From assembly GCF_006538165.1 (NCBI RefSeq), contig NZ_BDLU01000056.1, positions 31,113-95,112 of the forward strand: a stretch of DNA of 64,000 nucleotides, read 5' to 3'. Positions 35,025 through 43,467 of this stretch are shown here, in pieces. The notes under the pieces are model-generated. The model saw only the letters and a program-made list of their open reading frames with translations. It had not been told where the DNA came from and ran no database searches. The stretch comes from Komagataeibacter diospyri (GTDB taxonomy: Bacteria > Pseudomonadota > Alphaproteobacteria > Acetobacterales > Acetobacteraceae). Both the position numbers and the translations under genes were made by a program. How positions within the stretch are numbered: position 1 is the stretch's first letter; every line of letters starts with the position of its first letter.

Positions 35025-36433
35025 TTCTTGGTCTCCGGTGCGGCGGCAGGCTCGGCCTTCTCACGGTTCTTGCGGTACCAGTCATTGAAGGTCTGCTTGA
35101 CCGGATGGGGGTTTTCGCGGTGCTTGCCCCACGGGTTCAGCCAGTTGTACAGCACGAAGCGCGGCATGGTGCTTAGCGAGACCTCGGTGGCCTTGATGGC
35201 GGCGCGGTACAGCTTCGGCTGGCCCATAAGCTTGCCCGCCATGTGCATGATCTCACGTTTGACGAACGGCATTTCATGGTGCTGCACCAGCACGCGACGC
35301 CATTTGTACAGTTGTTCGTGGATGTTGATCTTGACCGGGCAGACATTGGTGCAGCTTCCGTTCAGCGTCGAGGCATAGGGAAGCGTGCTGTATTTGCGTT
35401 CATTGAAAGTCGGGTCAATGATTGCGCCGATCGGGCCGGAATACACCGCGCCATAGGACAGGCCGCCTGAACGGCGGTACACCGGGCAGGTGTTCATGCA
35501 CGCGCCGCAGCGGATGCATTTGAGCGACGTCCAGAAATCTTCCATGCCAAGGCGGGCGGAACGACCGTTATCGACCAGCACCACATGCATTTCGCCACCC
35601 TTCTGCGGGCCACGGAAATGGGTGGTGTACTGCGTGATCGGTGATCCCAGCGCGCTGCGTGACAGCAGGCGGATGAATACGCCCAGATCGGCCATGCGTG
35701 GCACAAGGCGTTCGATCCCGATGGTTGCGATGTGCAGGTTGGGTACCGTCGCACTCAGGTCGGCGTTGCCTTCGTTGGTGCAGACCACGAACGTGCCGGT
35801 TTCCGCCACCACGAAGTTGCCACCCGTCATGCCCGCATCGGCATGCAGGATCACCGGACGGGCTGCCTGGCGCTGCGCTTCGGCGAGCAGGTGCGGGTCA
35901 CGGATGTTGGGGTCGGTGTGGTAATCCTTGGCGAAGATCTTGGCCACGTCCGATGTCAGCTTGTGCACCGCCGGCACCACGATGTGGCTGGGAAGCTGGT
36001 CATCAAGCTGCTGGATGCGCTCGCCCAGGTCGGTTTCGGTTACGGTGACGCCCTGTTTTGCAAGATAGGGTCGCATGTCACACTCTTCGGTGACCATGGA
36101 CTTGCTCTTGATCAGGTTGCGCGCGTTATGGGCCTTCAGGATCTCGCCCACGATACGGTTGTGTTCCGCCCCATCGCGCGCCCAGTGGACGTGAATGCCG
36201 TTCTTTTTCGCGTTTTCCTCGAACTGCTCAAGGTATTCGGGCAGGCGGGAAAGCGTATGTTCCTTGATGCGTGACGCTTCCTCGCGCAGTTCCTGCCATT
36301 CAGGCAGGATGTGCATCTGGGCGTCACGCTTCTGGCGCATGTCCCACAGGCGTTCGTCGTGGAACTGCAGGTGGGGCGCATCCTCAAGGAAATGCTCCGC
36401 CGCCTTGGCATGGTTGACGGGCTTGTTGCTCAT
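35021..36433 (-). CDS. lutB: lactate utilization protein B (iron-sulphur)
   Basis: Protein of 470 residues with an N-terminal LUD domain (EECDMRPYLAKQGVTVTETDLGERIQQL) and a C-terminal ferredoxin-like region. The clusters are CIRCGACMNTCPVYR and the later CTNVCPVKINIHEQL, which bind two [4Fe-4S] centres. Electrons from lactate pass through this subunit toward quinone, as in the Bacillus LutB. It overlaps lutA at the start by 4 bp and lutC at the end by 4 bp. The last 20 residues are Ala/Glu/Lys-rich. Confidence 0.95.
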   Translation of the reverse strand: MSNKPVNHAKAAEHFLEDAPHLQFHDERLWDMRQKRDAQMHILPEWQELREEASRIKEHTLSRLPEYLEQFEENAKKNGIHVHWARDGAEHNRIVGEILKAHNARNLIKSKSMVTEECDMRPYLAKQGVTVTETDLGERIQQLDDQLPSHIVVPAVHKLTSDVAKIFAKDYHTDPNIRDPHLLAEAQRQAARPVILHADAGMTGGNFVVAETGTFVVCTNEGNADLSATVPNLHIATIGIERLVPRMADLGVFIRLLSRSALGSPITQYTTHFRGPQKGGEMHVVLVDNGRSARLGMEDFWTSLKCIRCGACMNTCPVYRRSGGLSYGAVYSGPIGAIIDPTFNERKYSTLPYASTLNGSCTNVCPVKINIHEQLYKWRRVLVQHHEMPFVKREIMHMAGKLMGQPKLYRAAIKATEVSLSTMPRFVLYNWLNPWGKHRENPHPVKQTFNDWYRKNREKAEPAAAPETKK

Positions 36434-37173
36434 TGAGCTGCTCCGTTAAGGATCTGCGCGATATGAATGAAGCGGATTGGTACTCCCGCACGTTCGGCGC
36501 AGCCCTGCTGGTGCATCACGCATGAGGAGTCGGCCGAGACGATGTACTCCGCCCCTGCCTGATAATGGTCACGCACCTTGTCCACACCCATTCTGGCCGA
36601 TACGGCTTCTTCCGTGACCGAGAAGGTGCCGCCGAACCCGCAGCATTCATCAGGGCGCCTGGGGGTGACGAAGCGGATTCCCTTGACCTTCGACAGCAGG
36701 TCCATCGGCTTGGAAAACGGTTTTTCACCCAGCTCGGACATGCTGGCCGTGCGCAGGGCGCGCAGCGTGCCGCAACTGTTGTGCAGACCCACGGTATGGT
36801 TGAATTCCGCCCAGGGGAAGGCATCCACCTTCAGGACATCATGCAGGAATTCGACCAGTTCGTAGGTGTTTTCCCGCACGTGGCGCACTTCGTCGGTCTG
36901 CGGGATCGCATCAAAATTGTCGCGGACGTGATGCGTGCAGCTGCCTGATGGCATGACGATCTTGTCGTATTTGGCGAAGTTGCGAACAAACAGGGCTTCC
37001 GCGGCGGCGGCGTCCGAATTGCAGCCGGAATTGCCCATGGGCTGGCCACAGCAGGTCTGGTCCAGCGGATATTCGACATCCTGTCCCAGTTTTTCCAGAA
37101 GTTCCAGCGTGGCAATGCCCGCTTCAGGGTAGAACGCGTCGATATAACACGGAATGAACAGGCCAATTTTCAT
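36430..37173 (-). CDS. lutA: lactate utilization protein A
   Basis: Protein of 247 residues starting MKIGLFIPCYIDAFYPEAG. Two CCG domains carry cysteine pairs in TCCGQPMGNSG and DECCGFGGTFSV, as in heterodisulphide-reductase-like LutA/GlpC proteins that bind iron-sulphur clusters. It is the first gene of lutABC, reading away from the LysR gene. The frame is open to 37224, but the ATG at 37173 with GAGGATGAG upstream gives the family N-terminus. Confidence 0.94.
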   Translation of the reverse strand: MKIGLFIPCYIDAFYPEAGIATLELLEKLGQDVEYPLDQTCCGQPMGNSGCNSDAAAAEALFVRNFAKYDKIVMPSGSCTHHVRDNFDAIPQTDEVRHVRENTYELVEFLHDVLKVDAFPWAEFNHTVGLHNSCGTLRALRTASMSELGEKPFSKPMDLLSKVKGIRFVTPRRPDECCGFGGTFSVTEEAVSARMGVDKVRDHYQAGAEYIVSADSSCVMHQQGCAERAGVPIRFIHIAQILNGAAQ

Positions 37174-37258
37174 TATGGGATACTCATCCTCAGCACGATT
37201 GGCGCGAAACGTGGCGCAAGCCATGTTATTTCGTCAAATATATATTGAAAGACATTCC

Positions 37259-37275
37259 CATATATAATTTATATG
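37259..37275. promoter_or_regulatory. AT-rich palindrome, likely LysR-regulator operator
   Basis: CATATA-TAATT-TATATG is a perfect 6-bp inverted repeat in the lutA/LysR divergent gap, directly overlapping the ribosome site of the LysR gene. LysR proteins bind T-N11-A-like palindromes, so this is the obvious candidate for autoregulation and control of lut. It could also just be part of an AT-rich promoter. Confidence 0.5.
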
Positions 37276-37279
37276 GAAT

Positions 37280-38227
37280 ATGGATCTAAGGCATTTACGT
37301 TATTTTGTAGCCGTTGCTGACAATGGAAGCTTTACCCGTGCCGCAGAGCAGCTAGGCATAGAACAGCCACCTCTGAGCCAGCAGATCAAGCAGCTGGAAA
37401 ATGAACTGGGTGTCCTTCTGTTCCAGCGGCTGACGCGCGGGGTCAAGCTGACGGATGTGGGGCTGGTGCTGCTGGATCAGGCGCGCGCCCTGCTGGGCAT
37501 GCAGCAGCAGTTCCTTGCCACGGCGCAGGGGCTGGCGCGGGGTGAGAAGGGGCATATCCGCGTGGGGCTGGCGGGGGCGGTCTCTCTGCTGCCCATGATC
37601 CCGCTGACGGTGCGGCGTTTCCGGGAATTCTGGCCCGATGTCACGATCTATCTTGAGGAAAGCAATACCCCCGCCCTGCGCAAAAGCCTGCACGACCGGG
37701 CCATAGATATCGCCATTGTCCGCCCGCCGGTGCCAGACGGGGCAGGACTGCTGGTGTCCCCCCTGCTGGAGGAGGAAACGGTCGTGGCCCTGCCCAAGGG
37801 GCACCCGCTGGCCGTCCACCCCCACCTTGAGCTGGAAATGCTGGTGGATGAACCCTTCATCATCTTCCCGCGTGAACTCGGTCCGGGATTTCATGATGCG
37901 ATCCTGTCCGCCTGCCATAATGCCGGTTTCACGCCGCGCATGGGACAGCAGGCCCCGCAGATCGCCTCCACCGTGCCGCTGGTGGCAGCCGGGCTTGGGG
38001 TATCGGTCGTGCCGCGTTCGCTGCACCAGATCCATTCTGGCGGCGTGACCTACCATTCGTTGGGCGCCAAGGCGCCGCGCGCGGAACTGGCCATCGCCAT
38101 GCGGGCGGGGCAGCATGTGCCACTGCTGGCCAATTTCATTTCCACCCTGCGCGCGTGCTGCCGGGACATGAATGACAGCGCCATTTCCGTAGCACCCGTC
38201 CGGGAGGACGAGGAAGAAACGGCCTGA
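37280..38227 (+). CDS. LysR-type transcriptional regulator, probable lut control
   Basis: Protein of 315 residues. Residues 1-60 hold the helix-turn-helix (GSFTRAAEQLGIEQPPLSQQIKQLENELGVLLFQR split over the region), followed by the linker helix and two-lobed effector domain (GHIRVGLAGAVSLLPMIPL; LVAAGLGVSVVPRSL). Divergent to lutABC with 106 bp between starts and a palindrome in that gap, so it most probably senses lactate or a related acid and controls the operon. Bacillus uses a GntR regulator for lut, so this would be a different control scheme. Confidence 0.9.
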   Translation: MDLRHLRYFVAVADNGSFTRAAEQLGIEQPPLSQQIKQLENELGVLLFQRLTRGVKLTDVGLVLLDQARALLGMQQQFLATAQGLARGEKGHIRVGLAGAVSLLPMIPLTVRRFREFWPDVTIYLEESNTPALRKSLHDRAIDIAIVRPPVPDGAGLLVSPLLEEETVVALPKGHPLAVHPHLELEMLVDEPFIIFPRELGPGFHDAILSACHNAGFTPRMGQQAPQIASTVPLVAAGLGVSVVPRSLHQIHSGGVTYHSLGAKAPRAELAIAMRAGQHVPLLANFISTLRACCRDMNDSAISVAPVREDEEETA

Positions 38228-38245
38228 AAATCACAAGGCCGTTTC
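38219..38245 (+). terminator. hairpin overlapping the LysR stop
   Basis: ACGGCC (38219-38224) pairs with GGCCGT (38237-38242) followed by TTTC. It includes the stop codon of the regulator. A weak intrinsic terminator is possible, and copy G of the dispersed repeat starts here. Confidence 0.45.
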
Positions 38246-38320
38246 TGGTGATGCTTTTTTCAGAAGGCTTCGGGGCACGCCGATTTTCTGGAAAAGGGCG
38301 GTGCCGGGAAACTTTTATTA
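38240..38320 (+). repeat. dispersed palindromic repeat, copy G (degenerate)
   Basis: TTTCTGGTGATGCTTTTTTC / AGAAGGCTTC, then GCCGATTTTCTGG / AAAAGGGCGG and TGCCGGGAAACTTTTATTAATTC. All parts of the consensus are recognisable with mismatches. It lies between convergent genes. Confidence 0.7.
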
Positions 38321-39400
38321 ATTCTCAATGATTGTCTGGTCCATCCGGCTGTCACGGATCAGTTCATGGATGAAGGACAGCTTGCGCAGGATATCCGGCG
38401 TCAGTACGAACGGGTAGAAATCCGGCAGTCCCATGGAACGGTTGAGGCTGTTGACCGCATAGGTCAGGGGCAGCCATCCATCCGTGATTTCATCAAATGA
38501 CATCTCGGTATAGGGATCGCGCCGGACCGTGGTGCGCAGCGGTGGCGCATGCGCCCCTGCGGCATCAATGGACATGCCATAGGCCCATGCGGTTTCAAGG
38601 GTCGAGATGATGTGCAGGTAATGCGCCCATGTCTCGGCAAAGTCCTCCCACGGGTGGGACGTGGCGTAGTGGCTGACATACTGGCCACGCCATGCGTCAG
38701 TGGCCGGGGCGGCGTAATGGGCCTTCAGGCTGTCGGCATAATCGCGACGGTCATCGCCAAACACGGCCCGGCAGGCGGCAAGCCGGTCAGGCCCCGCGTC
38801 CCGGATCAGAACGTTCCAGTAGTAATGCCCGATTTCATGGCGGAAATGGCCCAGCAGGGTGCGGTAGTATTCCCCCATTTCCTGTCGCAGCTGTTCACGC
38901 CGTGCATCATCCGTCTCGTTCAGGGCGATGGTGATGACGCCGTTCATATGGCCCGTCATGGCGGGCGTCCCATCAGGCAGGCTGTCGAGGAAATCGAACG
39001 CCAGCCCGCCTTCGGGGTCCTGCCGCCGGTTGCGCAGGGGCAGGCCGAGGCGTAGCAGGCTGTAGAACAGGCGGTGCTTGGCCACTTCCACCTTCTGCCA
39101 CCGCGCGATATTGCCCGGCACCGACAGGTTGGGAATGGTGCGGTTGAAACTGCATGCGATGCAGAAGGGCTGCCCCGGTTCAGCCAGCCAGTTGCACGCG
39201 CTGTAGGCGTTGTTGGTGCATAGTGCGCGCGGCGGGGCCGCCGGTGTGGCCAGTGGCTGCCACAACCCGTCCCCCATGGCGTCCAGTGCGGACAGGACAG
39301 TCCGTTCCGGCACATAGCCCAGCGTGTGGCCACAGCGTTCGCATGCCGTATTCTCGAAAAACAGGACCTGCTGGCATGACTGGCAGAAAAACAGTTTCAT
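38318..39400 (-). CDS. zinc-ribbon metallopeptidase (Peptidase_Mx-like)
   Basis: Protein of 360 residues in the family described as putative zinc-binding metallopeptidase with an N-terminal zinc ribbon. The ribbon uses C6, C9, C20 and C23 (FFCQSCQ, TACERCGH); a second Cys set (C61, C69, C80, C83) may bind another metal. The peptidase part has the HEIGHYYW site at residues 188-192, where His and Glu coordinate zinc and drive catalysis. It overlaps the transglutaminase gene by 4 bp. The family's substrate is not known to me. See the finding on the four-gene cluster. Confidence 0.85.
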   Translation of the reverse strand: MKLFFCQSCQQVLFFENTACERCGHTLGYVPERTVLSALDAMGDGLWQPLATPAAPPRALCTNNAYSACNWLAEPGQPFCIACSFNRTIPNLSVPGNIARWQKVEVAKHRLFYSLLRLGLPLRNRRQDPEGGLAFDFLDSLPDGTPAMTGHMNGVITIALNETDDARREQLRQEMGEYYRTLLGHFRHEIGHYYWNVLIRDAGPDRLAACRAVFGDDRRDYADSLKAHYAAPATDAWRGQYVSHYATSHPWEDFAETWAHYLHIISTLETAWAYGMSIDAAGAHAPPLRTTVRRDPYTEMSFDEITDGWLPLTYAVNSLNRSMGLPDFYPFVLTPDILRKLSFIHELIRDSRMDQTIIEN

Positions 39401-40314
39401 GAGGGGTGTATAGCCCGGCGCGCGGTGGATGCCATATCCGCGACGGGGGGCATGGGCATGGTTTCCATCACGGCTTCAAATGTGGCGACGCACTGGTCCA
39501 GCAGGCCACTGACAGGGGCAGCCTGCTGCGGGGTCGTGCCGACCGCAAGCGGGATGTGTCCCTGTGCCGCCAGCAGGCCCGATGTCGTATCCAGCCCGAT
39601 CCATCCCGCACCGGGTACATGCACCTGCGTCCATGCATGCAGGTCGCAGCCAAGCCGGTCCGGTGCGTTCAGGTCCGGCTGGAACAGGTAGCCCGATACA
39701 AACCGGGCGGCAAAGCCCAGCCTGCGCAGCACGGCGATCAGCAGCCACGCGCTGTCGCGGCATGAACCGGCGCCATGAGACAGGGTTTCTTCTGGCGACC
39801 ATACGCCCGCTTCGGGTCGGATGCGGTAGGTGATGCGTGATGCGATGTCCCGGGTCAGGTCCACCAGCAGGTCCAGTGTGGGGCAGGGCAGCATGGCGCG
39901 CCATTCCCGCACAAAAGCATCAAGCAGCGGGGTGGGCGACCCGTCGCCGCTATCGGCCGCATTCAGCCTGTAGGGGGCAAGGGCGGGGTCGTCGCATGTC
40001 CTGCCGGCAGGCCAGTGGCGGGCGGAAGGGTCAAGGGTGAAGTGGAACGGGTTGACCGGTGTCTGGTCTGTTGCAAGGCGGATGGTGATATCGAAATGCG
40101 TAACGCGTTCGGGAAACGTGATGCGGGCGATCCGGTTGCCGAACGTATCCTGCCCCCATATGCGCGTACAGGGCAGGGGCGCTACGTCCATGTTATGGGA
40201 CAGGATACTGCGACAGCCCGGCACGGGATGCAGGCGGATGGTCTGCGGGCCAAGGTGAACGGGCCGGTCGTATCGGTACCGTGTGTGGTGGACCAGTATG
40301 GCATGCGCGTTCAT
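39397..40314 (-). CDS. transglutaminase-like cysteine protease
   Basis: Protein of 305 residues. The N-terminal beta domain (residues ~1-100) begins HHTRYRYDRPVHLGPQTIRLHP and is typical of this bacterial family; the transglutaminase core has the catalytic triad C185 (GAGSCRDSAW), H226 (LHAWTQV) and D242 (GLDTTSG). Such proteins act as peptidases or amidases. It is the first gene of a two-gene operon with the metallopeptidase and is divergent to the ATP-grasp gene across 284 bp. Confidence 0.9.
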   Translation of the reverse strand: MNAHAILVHHTRYRYDRPVHLGPQTIRLHPVPGCRSILSHNMDVAPLPCTRIWGQDTFGNRIARITFPERVTHFDITIRLATDQTPVNPFHFTLDPSARHWPAGRTCDDPALAPYRLNAADSGDGSPTPLLDAFVREWRAMLPCPTLDLLVDLTRDIASRITYRIRPEAGVWSPEETLSHGAGSCRDSAWLLIAVLRRLGFAARFVSGYLFQPDLNAPDRLGCDLHAWTQVHVPGAGWIGLDTTSGLLAAQGHIPLAVGTTPQQAAPVSGLLDQCVATFEAVMETMPMPPVADMASTARRAIHPS

Positions 40315-40598
40315 TTAATCTAGAGCCCCGGAAAACTGTTCCGCATGCCTGCCATCGTGATCCGGCGATGGTGCGGTTCGGACGTGGTTTATGTGTCACC
40401 GTCCACGCTATCAGGATTGGTGGCGGCGGCAATATCGTATTTTTCCGGCATTTTGACCTGAATGGGAAGGGAATGCAGATTCGTTCTTGGCAAGAGACGA
40501 TTTTCTTGCTCCGCTAGAAACGGATCGAAACGAAATTGCAGGTGGGCGGACATGATTCCTTCGCGCCTGATCCACCTCCACGCCAGCGGGGGTAGGAC
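40315..40598. other. shared promoter region of the ATP-grasp/transglutaminase cluster
   Basis: 284 bp between divergent starts. It contains a hairpin-forming CCATCG-TGATCCGG-CGATGG around 40353-40372. No ORF of substance. The divergent layout suggests joint control of both gene pairs. Confidence 0.4.
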
Positions 40599-42068
40599 AT
40601 GAACGATATGAAGATGGCAGCACAGGCCGCCGGACTGTTCGCGACATACGACATTCCGGATTTTTTCTGTGAACTGCTCAATCGCGGAGATGATATCCCG
40701 CCGTCCGGCCTGCAACTGGTGCGCGACCGCCTGGCCCATTTTGACCTGGCTGAACTACGGCGCCGGGCGGCTGCGGTGGAAGCGCAGTTCTATCGTCTTG
40801 GCATCACGTTTACCGTCTATTCCGATCGGGAGGCGATTGACCGCGTCCTGCCGTTCGATGTCATTCCCCGTGTGCTGACGGCCAGGGAATGGGATCATGT
40901 CGAACGCGGCGTGCAGCAGCGCGTGCGCGCCATCAACCTGTTCCTGCATGACATTTACCACGATCGGCATATCCTGAATGACGGCGTGGTGCCACGCGAT
41001 CTGGTGCTGGGCAACGCCAATTACTGTCAGGCCATGGTGGGGCTGGATGTACCCGGCGGGGTTTACGTGCATATCAACGGCACCGACCTTGTGCGCGACC
41101 GTGAAGGCCGCTTTCTGGTGCTCGAAGACAATGCCCGCACGCCGTCGGGCGTGTCCTATGTGCTGGAAGACCGGCAGATGATGCTGCGTCTCATGCCTGA
41201 CCTCGCGCGGGGACTGAACATCCGCCCGGTGGATGAATATGGTCCCCGCCTGCACCGCGCTCTGGCGGAGGTTGCACCCACGGGTGTGGATGATCCGCAG
41301 GTGGTCCTGCTTTCACCGGGTATCTACAATGCTGCCTATTTCGAACATGTGTTTCTTGCGCGTGAAATGGGCATACCGCTGGTTGAAGGACGCGACCTGA
41401 TGGTGGAGGAGGGGCGTGTGTACATGCGCACCGTAGCCGGCCCCCGTCCGGTCCATTCAATCTACCGGCGGCTGAATGACGATTTCCTCGATCCACAGGT
41501 GTTCAATCCCGACAGCATGCTGGGCGTGCCGGGACTGGTGGATGCCTACCGCCGGGGCAATGTGACGCTGGCCAACGCCATTGGCACGGGCGTTGCGGAT
41601 GACAAGGCGGTCTATGCCTACATGCCACGCATCATCCGCTATTATCTGGATGAAGAACCGATCCTGACCAATGTGGAAACCCATATCTGTGCCGAGTGCG
41701 AGGGGCTGGAATACACGCTGGCCAATATTGAACGGCTGGTGGTCAAGCCGGTAGGCGAATCAGGTGGGTACGGGCTGCTGATCGGTCCCCACGCGACACA
41801 GGCGGAACTGGATGAATTCCGCGCCCTGCTGCGCGCCAACCCGGCGAATTACATAAGCCAGCCGGTCATAAGCCTGTCGGTTTCGCCGACCCTGTGTCCC
41901 GCAGGAGTCGAGGCGCGGCATGTGGACCTGCGTCCCTTTGCCGTGACCGGGCGCGATACATGGGTGCTGCCCGGCGGTCTGTCGCGCGTGGCGCTGCGCA
42001 AGGGGTCGCTGGTGGTCAATTCATCGCAGGGTGGTGGGTCAAAGGATACATGGGTGCTGGCATCATGA
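40599..42068 (+). CDS. circularly permuted ATP-grasp protein
   Basis: Protein of 489 residues of the CP-ATPgrasp family, predicted peptide or amide ligases. Typical phrases are EWDHVERGVQQRVRAINLFLHDIYHD, VHINGTDLVRDREGRFLVLEDNARTPSGVSYVLEDR, NAIGTGVADDKAVYAYMPRIIRYYL and KPVGESGGYGLLIGP. These hold the permuted nucleotide-binding elements. The stop overlaps the alpha-E gene start by 4 bp. In the literature on ATP-grasp amidoligases this family co-occurs with alpha-E and transglutaminase proteins. The product of the reaction is unknown to me. Confidence 0.93.
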   Translation: MNDMKMAAQAAGLFATYDIPDFFCELLNRGDDIPPSGLQLVRDRLAHFDLAELRRRAAAVEAQFYRLGITFTVYSDREAIDRVLPFDVIPRVLTAREWDHVERGVQQRVRAINLFLHDIYHDRHILNDGVVPRDLVLGNANYCQAMVGLDVPGGVYVHINGTDLVRDREGRFLVLEDNARTPSGVSYVLEDRQMMLRLMPDLARGLNIRPVDEYGPRLHRALAEVAPTGVDDPQVVLLSPGIYNAAYFEHVFLAREMGIPLVEGRDLMVEEGRVYMRTVAGPRPVHSIYRRLNDDFLDPQVFNPDSMLGVPGLVDAYRRGNVTLANAIGTGVADDKAVYAYMPRIIRYYLDEEPILTNVETHICAECEGLEYTLANIERLVVKPVGESGGYGLLIGPHATQAELDEFRALLRANPANYISQPVISLSVSPTLCPAGVEARHVDLRPFAVTGRDTWVLPGGLSRVALRKGSLVVNSSQGGGSKDTWVLAS

Positions 42069-43105
42069 CACAGGTTTCGGTCTTTCCCGCCCCGGTCATG
42101 CCGGGGCTGCGCAACCTGCTTTCGCGCTATGCCGAAAGCACGATGTGGCTGGCGCGCTATATGGAGCGTATTGAAAACCTTGCCCGTCTGATCGATGTGA
42201 CCAGTACATCGGTTTCAGCGACCAACCCGGATGCGGGATGGGACAGCGTCATTCGCATCAATGCCGATGAGGGCCTGTTTTTCCAGCGCCATGAGACCGC
42301 GGGCGAACGCAGCGTCGTGGCCTTTTACATCACAGATTCCGACAATCCGGATTCCATCGTGTCCATGGCCCGCTATGCCCGGGAAAACGCGCGGGTACTG
42401 CGTCCCCTGATCTCGACCGAGATGTGGATGCACCTGAATGTCTTTACGCGCTGGGTCATGGAACTGGGGCCTGATGATGTCGGTGCGAGCTATCTGTCCA
42501 CCCTGTGCACACGGCTGAAGCAGGACTGCCAGACCCATTTTGGCATAACCGAGGGCACGCTGTACCGCGATCAGGCGTGGCTGTTCTATATCCTTGGCAA
42601 GAACCTTGAACGCGCGGATCAGATCACGCGGCTGATCGACATAAAATACCATACCCTGCTGCCCAGTGGTGTCGGGATCGGTTCGGATATCGACATGAGC
42701 CAGTGGACATCCGTGCTGCGGTCAGCAGCGGCGTACCATGCCTTCCGCCGTGTCCTGCCCGAGGGGATGACACCCGCCAATATCGTGGGTTTCCTGCTGA
42801 AAAATGATGGCTTTCCCCGCTCGCTGTCCACCAGCCTGCGTAGTGTCTATAGCGTGCTTGGATCACTGGCGGGGGAATACCGCCTGCGTCACTGCGCCCC
42901 GATCATGGAACGGATAGAGGAACTGCGCGTGACACTGGTTGAACAGACGGTGGAAGACATCATCATGCGGGGCCTGCATGAATACATGGACTGGATCCAG
43001 CGCGAACTGCGGCAGATCCAGAACGAAATTGCCCATGCCTTCTGGCCGCCCGCCATATCCGTCCAGTCCATCGGGCCGGGGCACATGGAACAGATGCAGG
43101 ATTAG
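42065..43105 (+). CDS. alpha-E domain protein (DUF403)
   Basis: All-helical protein of 346 residues that partners CP-ATPgrasp proteins in many bacteria. It starts in the ATGA overlap at 42065 and has the family start LLSRYAESTMWLARYMERIENLARLID. Later helices include ILGKNLERADQITRLIDIKY and the end LHEYMDWIQRELRQIQNEIAHAFW. The frame is open to 41894 within the ATP-grasp gene, but that part is a shadow. Biochemical role not established; probably a substrate-binding or scaffold partner. Confidence 0.93.
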   Translation: MTQVSVFPAPVMPGLRNLLSRYAESTMWLARYMERIENLARLIDVTSTSVSATNPDAGWDSVIRINADEGLFFQRHETAGERSVVAFYITDSDNPDSIVSMARYARENARVLRPLISTEMWMHLNVFTRWVMELGPDDVGASYLSTLCTRLKQDCQTHFGITEGTLYRDQAWLFYILGKNLERADQITRLIDIKYHTLLPSGVGIGSDIDMSQWTSVLRSAAAYHAFRRVLPEGMTPANIVGFLLKNDGFPRSLSTSLRSVYSVLGSLAGEYRLRHCAPIMERIEELRVTLVEQTVEDIIMRGLHEYMDWIQRELRQIQNEIAHAFWPPAISVQSIGPGHMEQMQD

Positions 43106-43135
43106 GGAAATAATACATTGATGAGGAAGTCATGA

Positions 43136-43184
43136 AAGCTTTTGGTCGCTGCCTTTTTTAAGTAAAGGCTTCACCAAAAACGTC
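43136..43184 (-). repeat. dispersed palindromic repeat, copy H (internally deleted)
   Basis: Only the outer parts remain: AAAGCTTTTGGTCGCTGCCTTTTTT and AAAGGCTTCACCAAAAACGTC, joined without the middle. It follows the alpha-E gene. Confidence 0.6.
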
Positions 43185-43298
43185 TTCTGCATTTGCACGG
43201 TGTCGCGTGGGTAGATTGGTCTGCCATGATGTGGTCATGCGTCATGGCAGGCCGCGCCAGATGACCGGTGCCCGATACATTACGGTTTCAGGCATGAC

Positions 43299-43373
43299 TG
43301 GCTGGGGCGGGAGGGTTCGAACCTCCGCATGGCGGAATCAAAATCCGCTGCCTTACCACTTGGCTACGCCCCA
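43299..43373 (-). tRNA. tRNA-Gln (anticodon TTG)
   Basis: On the minus strand, acceptor TGGGGCG pairs with CGCCCCA, discriminator G, encoded CCA at 43299-43301. The anticodon loop TTTTGAT reads CAA/CAG. T-arm GGAGGTTCGAACCTCC. 72 nt plus CCA. Confidence 0.95.
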
Positions 43374-43426
43374 ATAAGTCCGGTAATCGCACGATTCGTG
43401 CGATACGGTGATCTTCTAATGTCTAA

Positions 43427-43455
43427 AGGGCCGTCCCGTAAAGGGGGGACAGCCC
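43427..43455 (-). terminator. terminator after TetR gene
   Basis: On the minus strand GGGCTGTCCC (43455-43446) pairs with GGGACGGCCC (43437-43428), followed by TTTAG. It lies 13 bp after the TetR stop. A second palindrome CGCACGATTCGTGCG is at 43389-43403. Confidence 0.6.
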
Positions 43456-43467
43456 GATCGGGTTTAT

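Noticed and set aside
41894..42064. Longer start for the alpha-E protein
   Set aside because: This part overlaps the ATP-grasp coding sequence and is not family-like; the ATGA start at 42065 fits the family.
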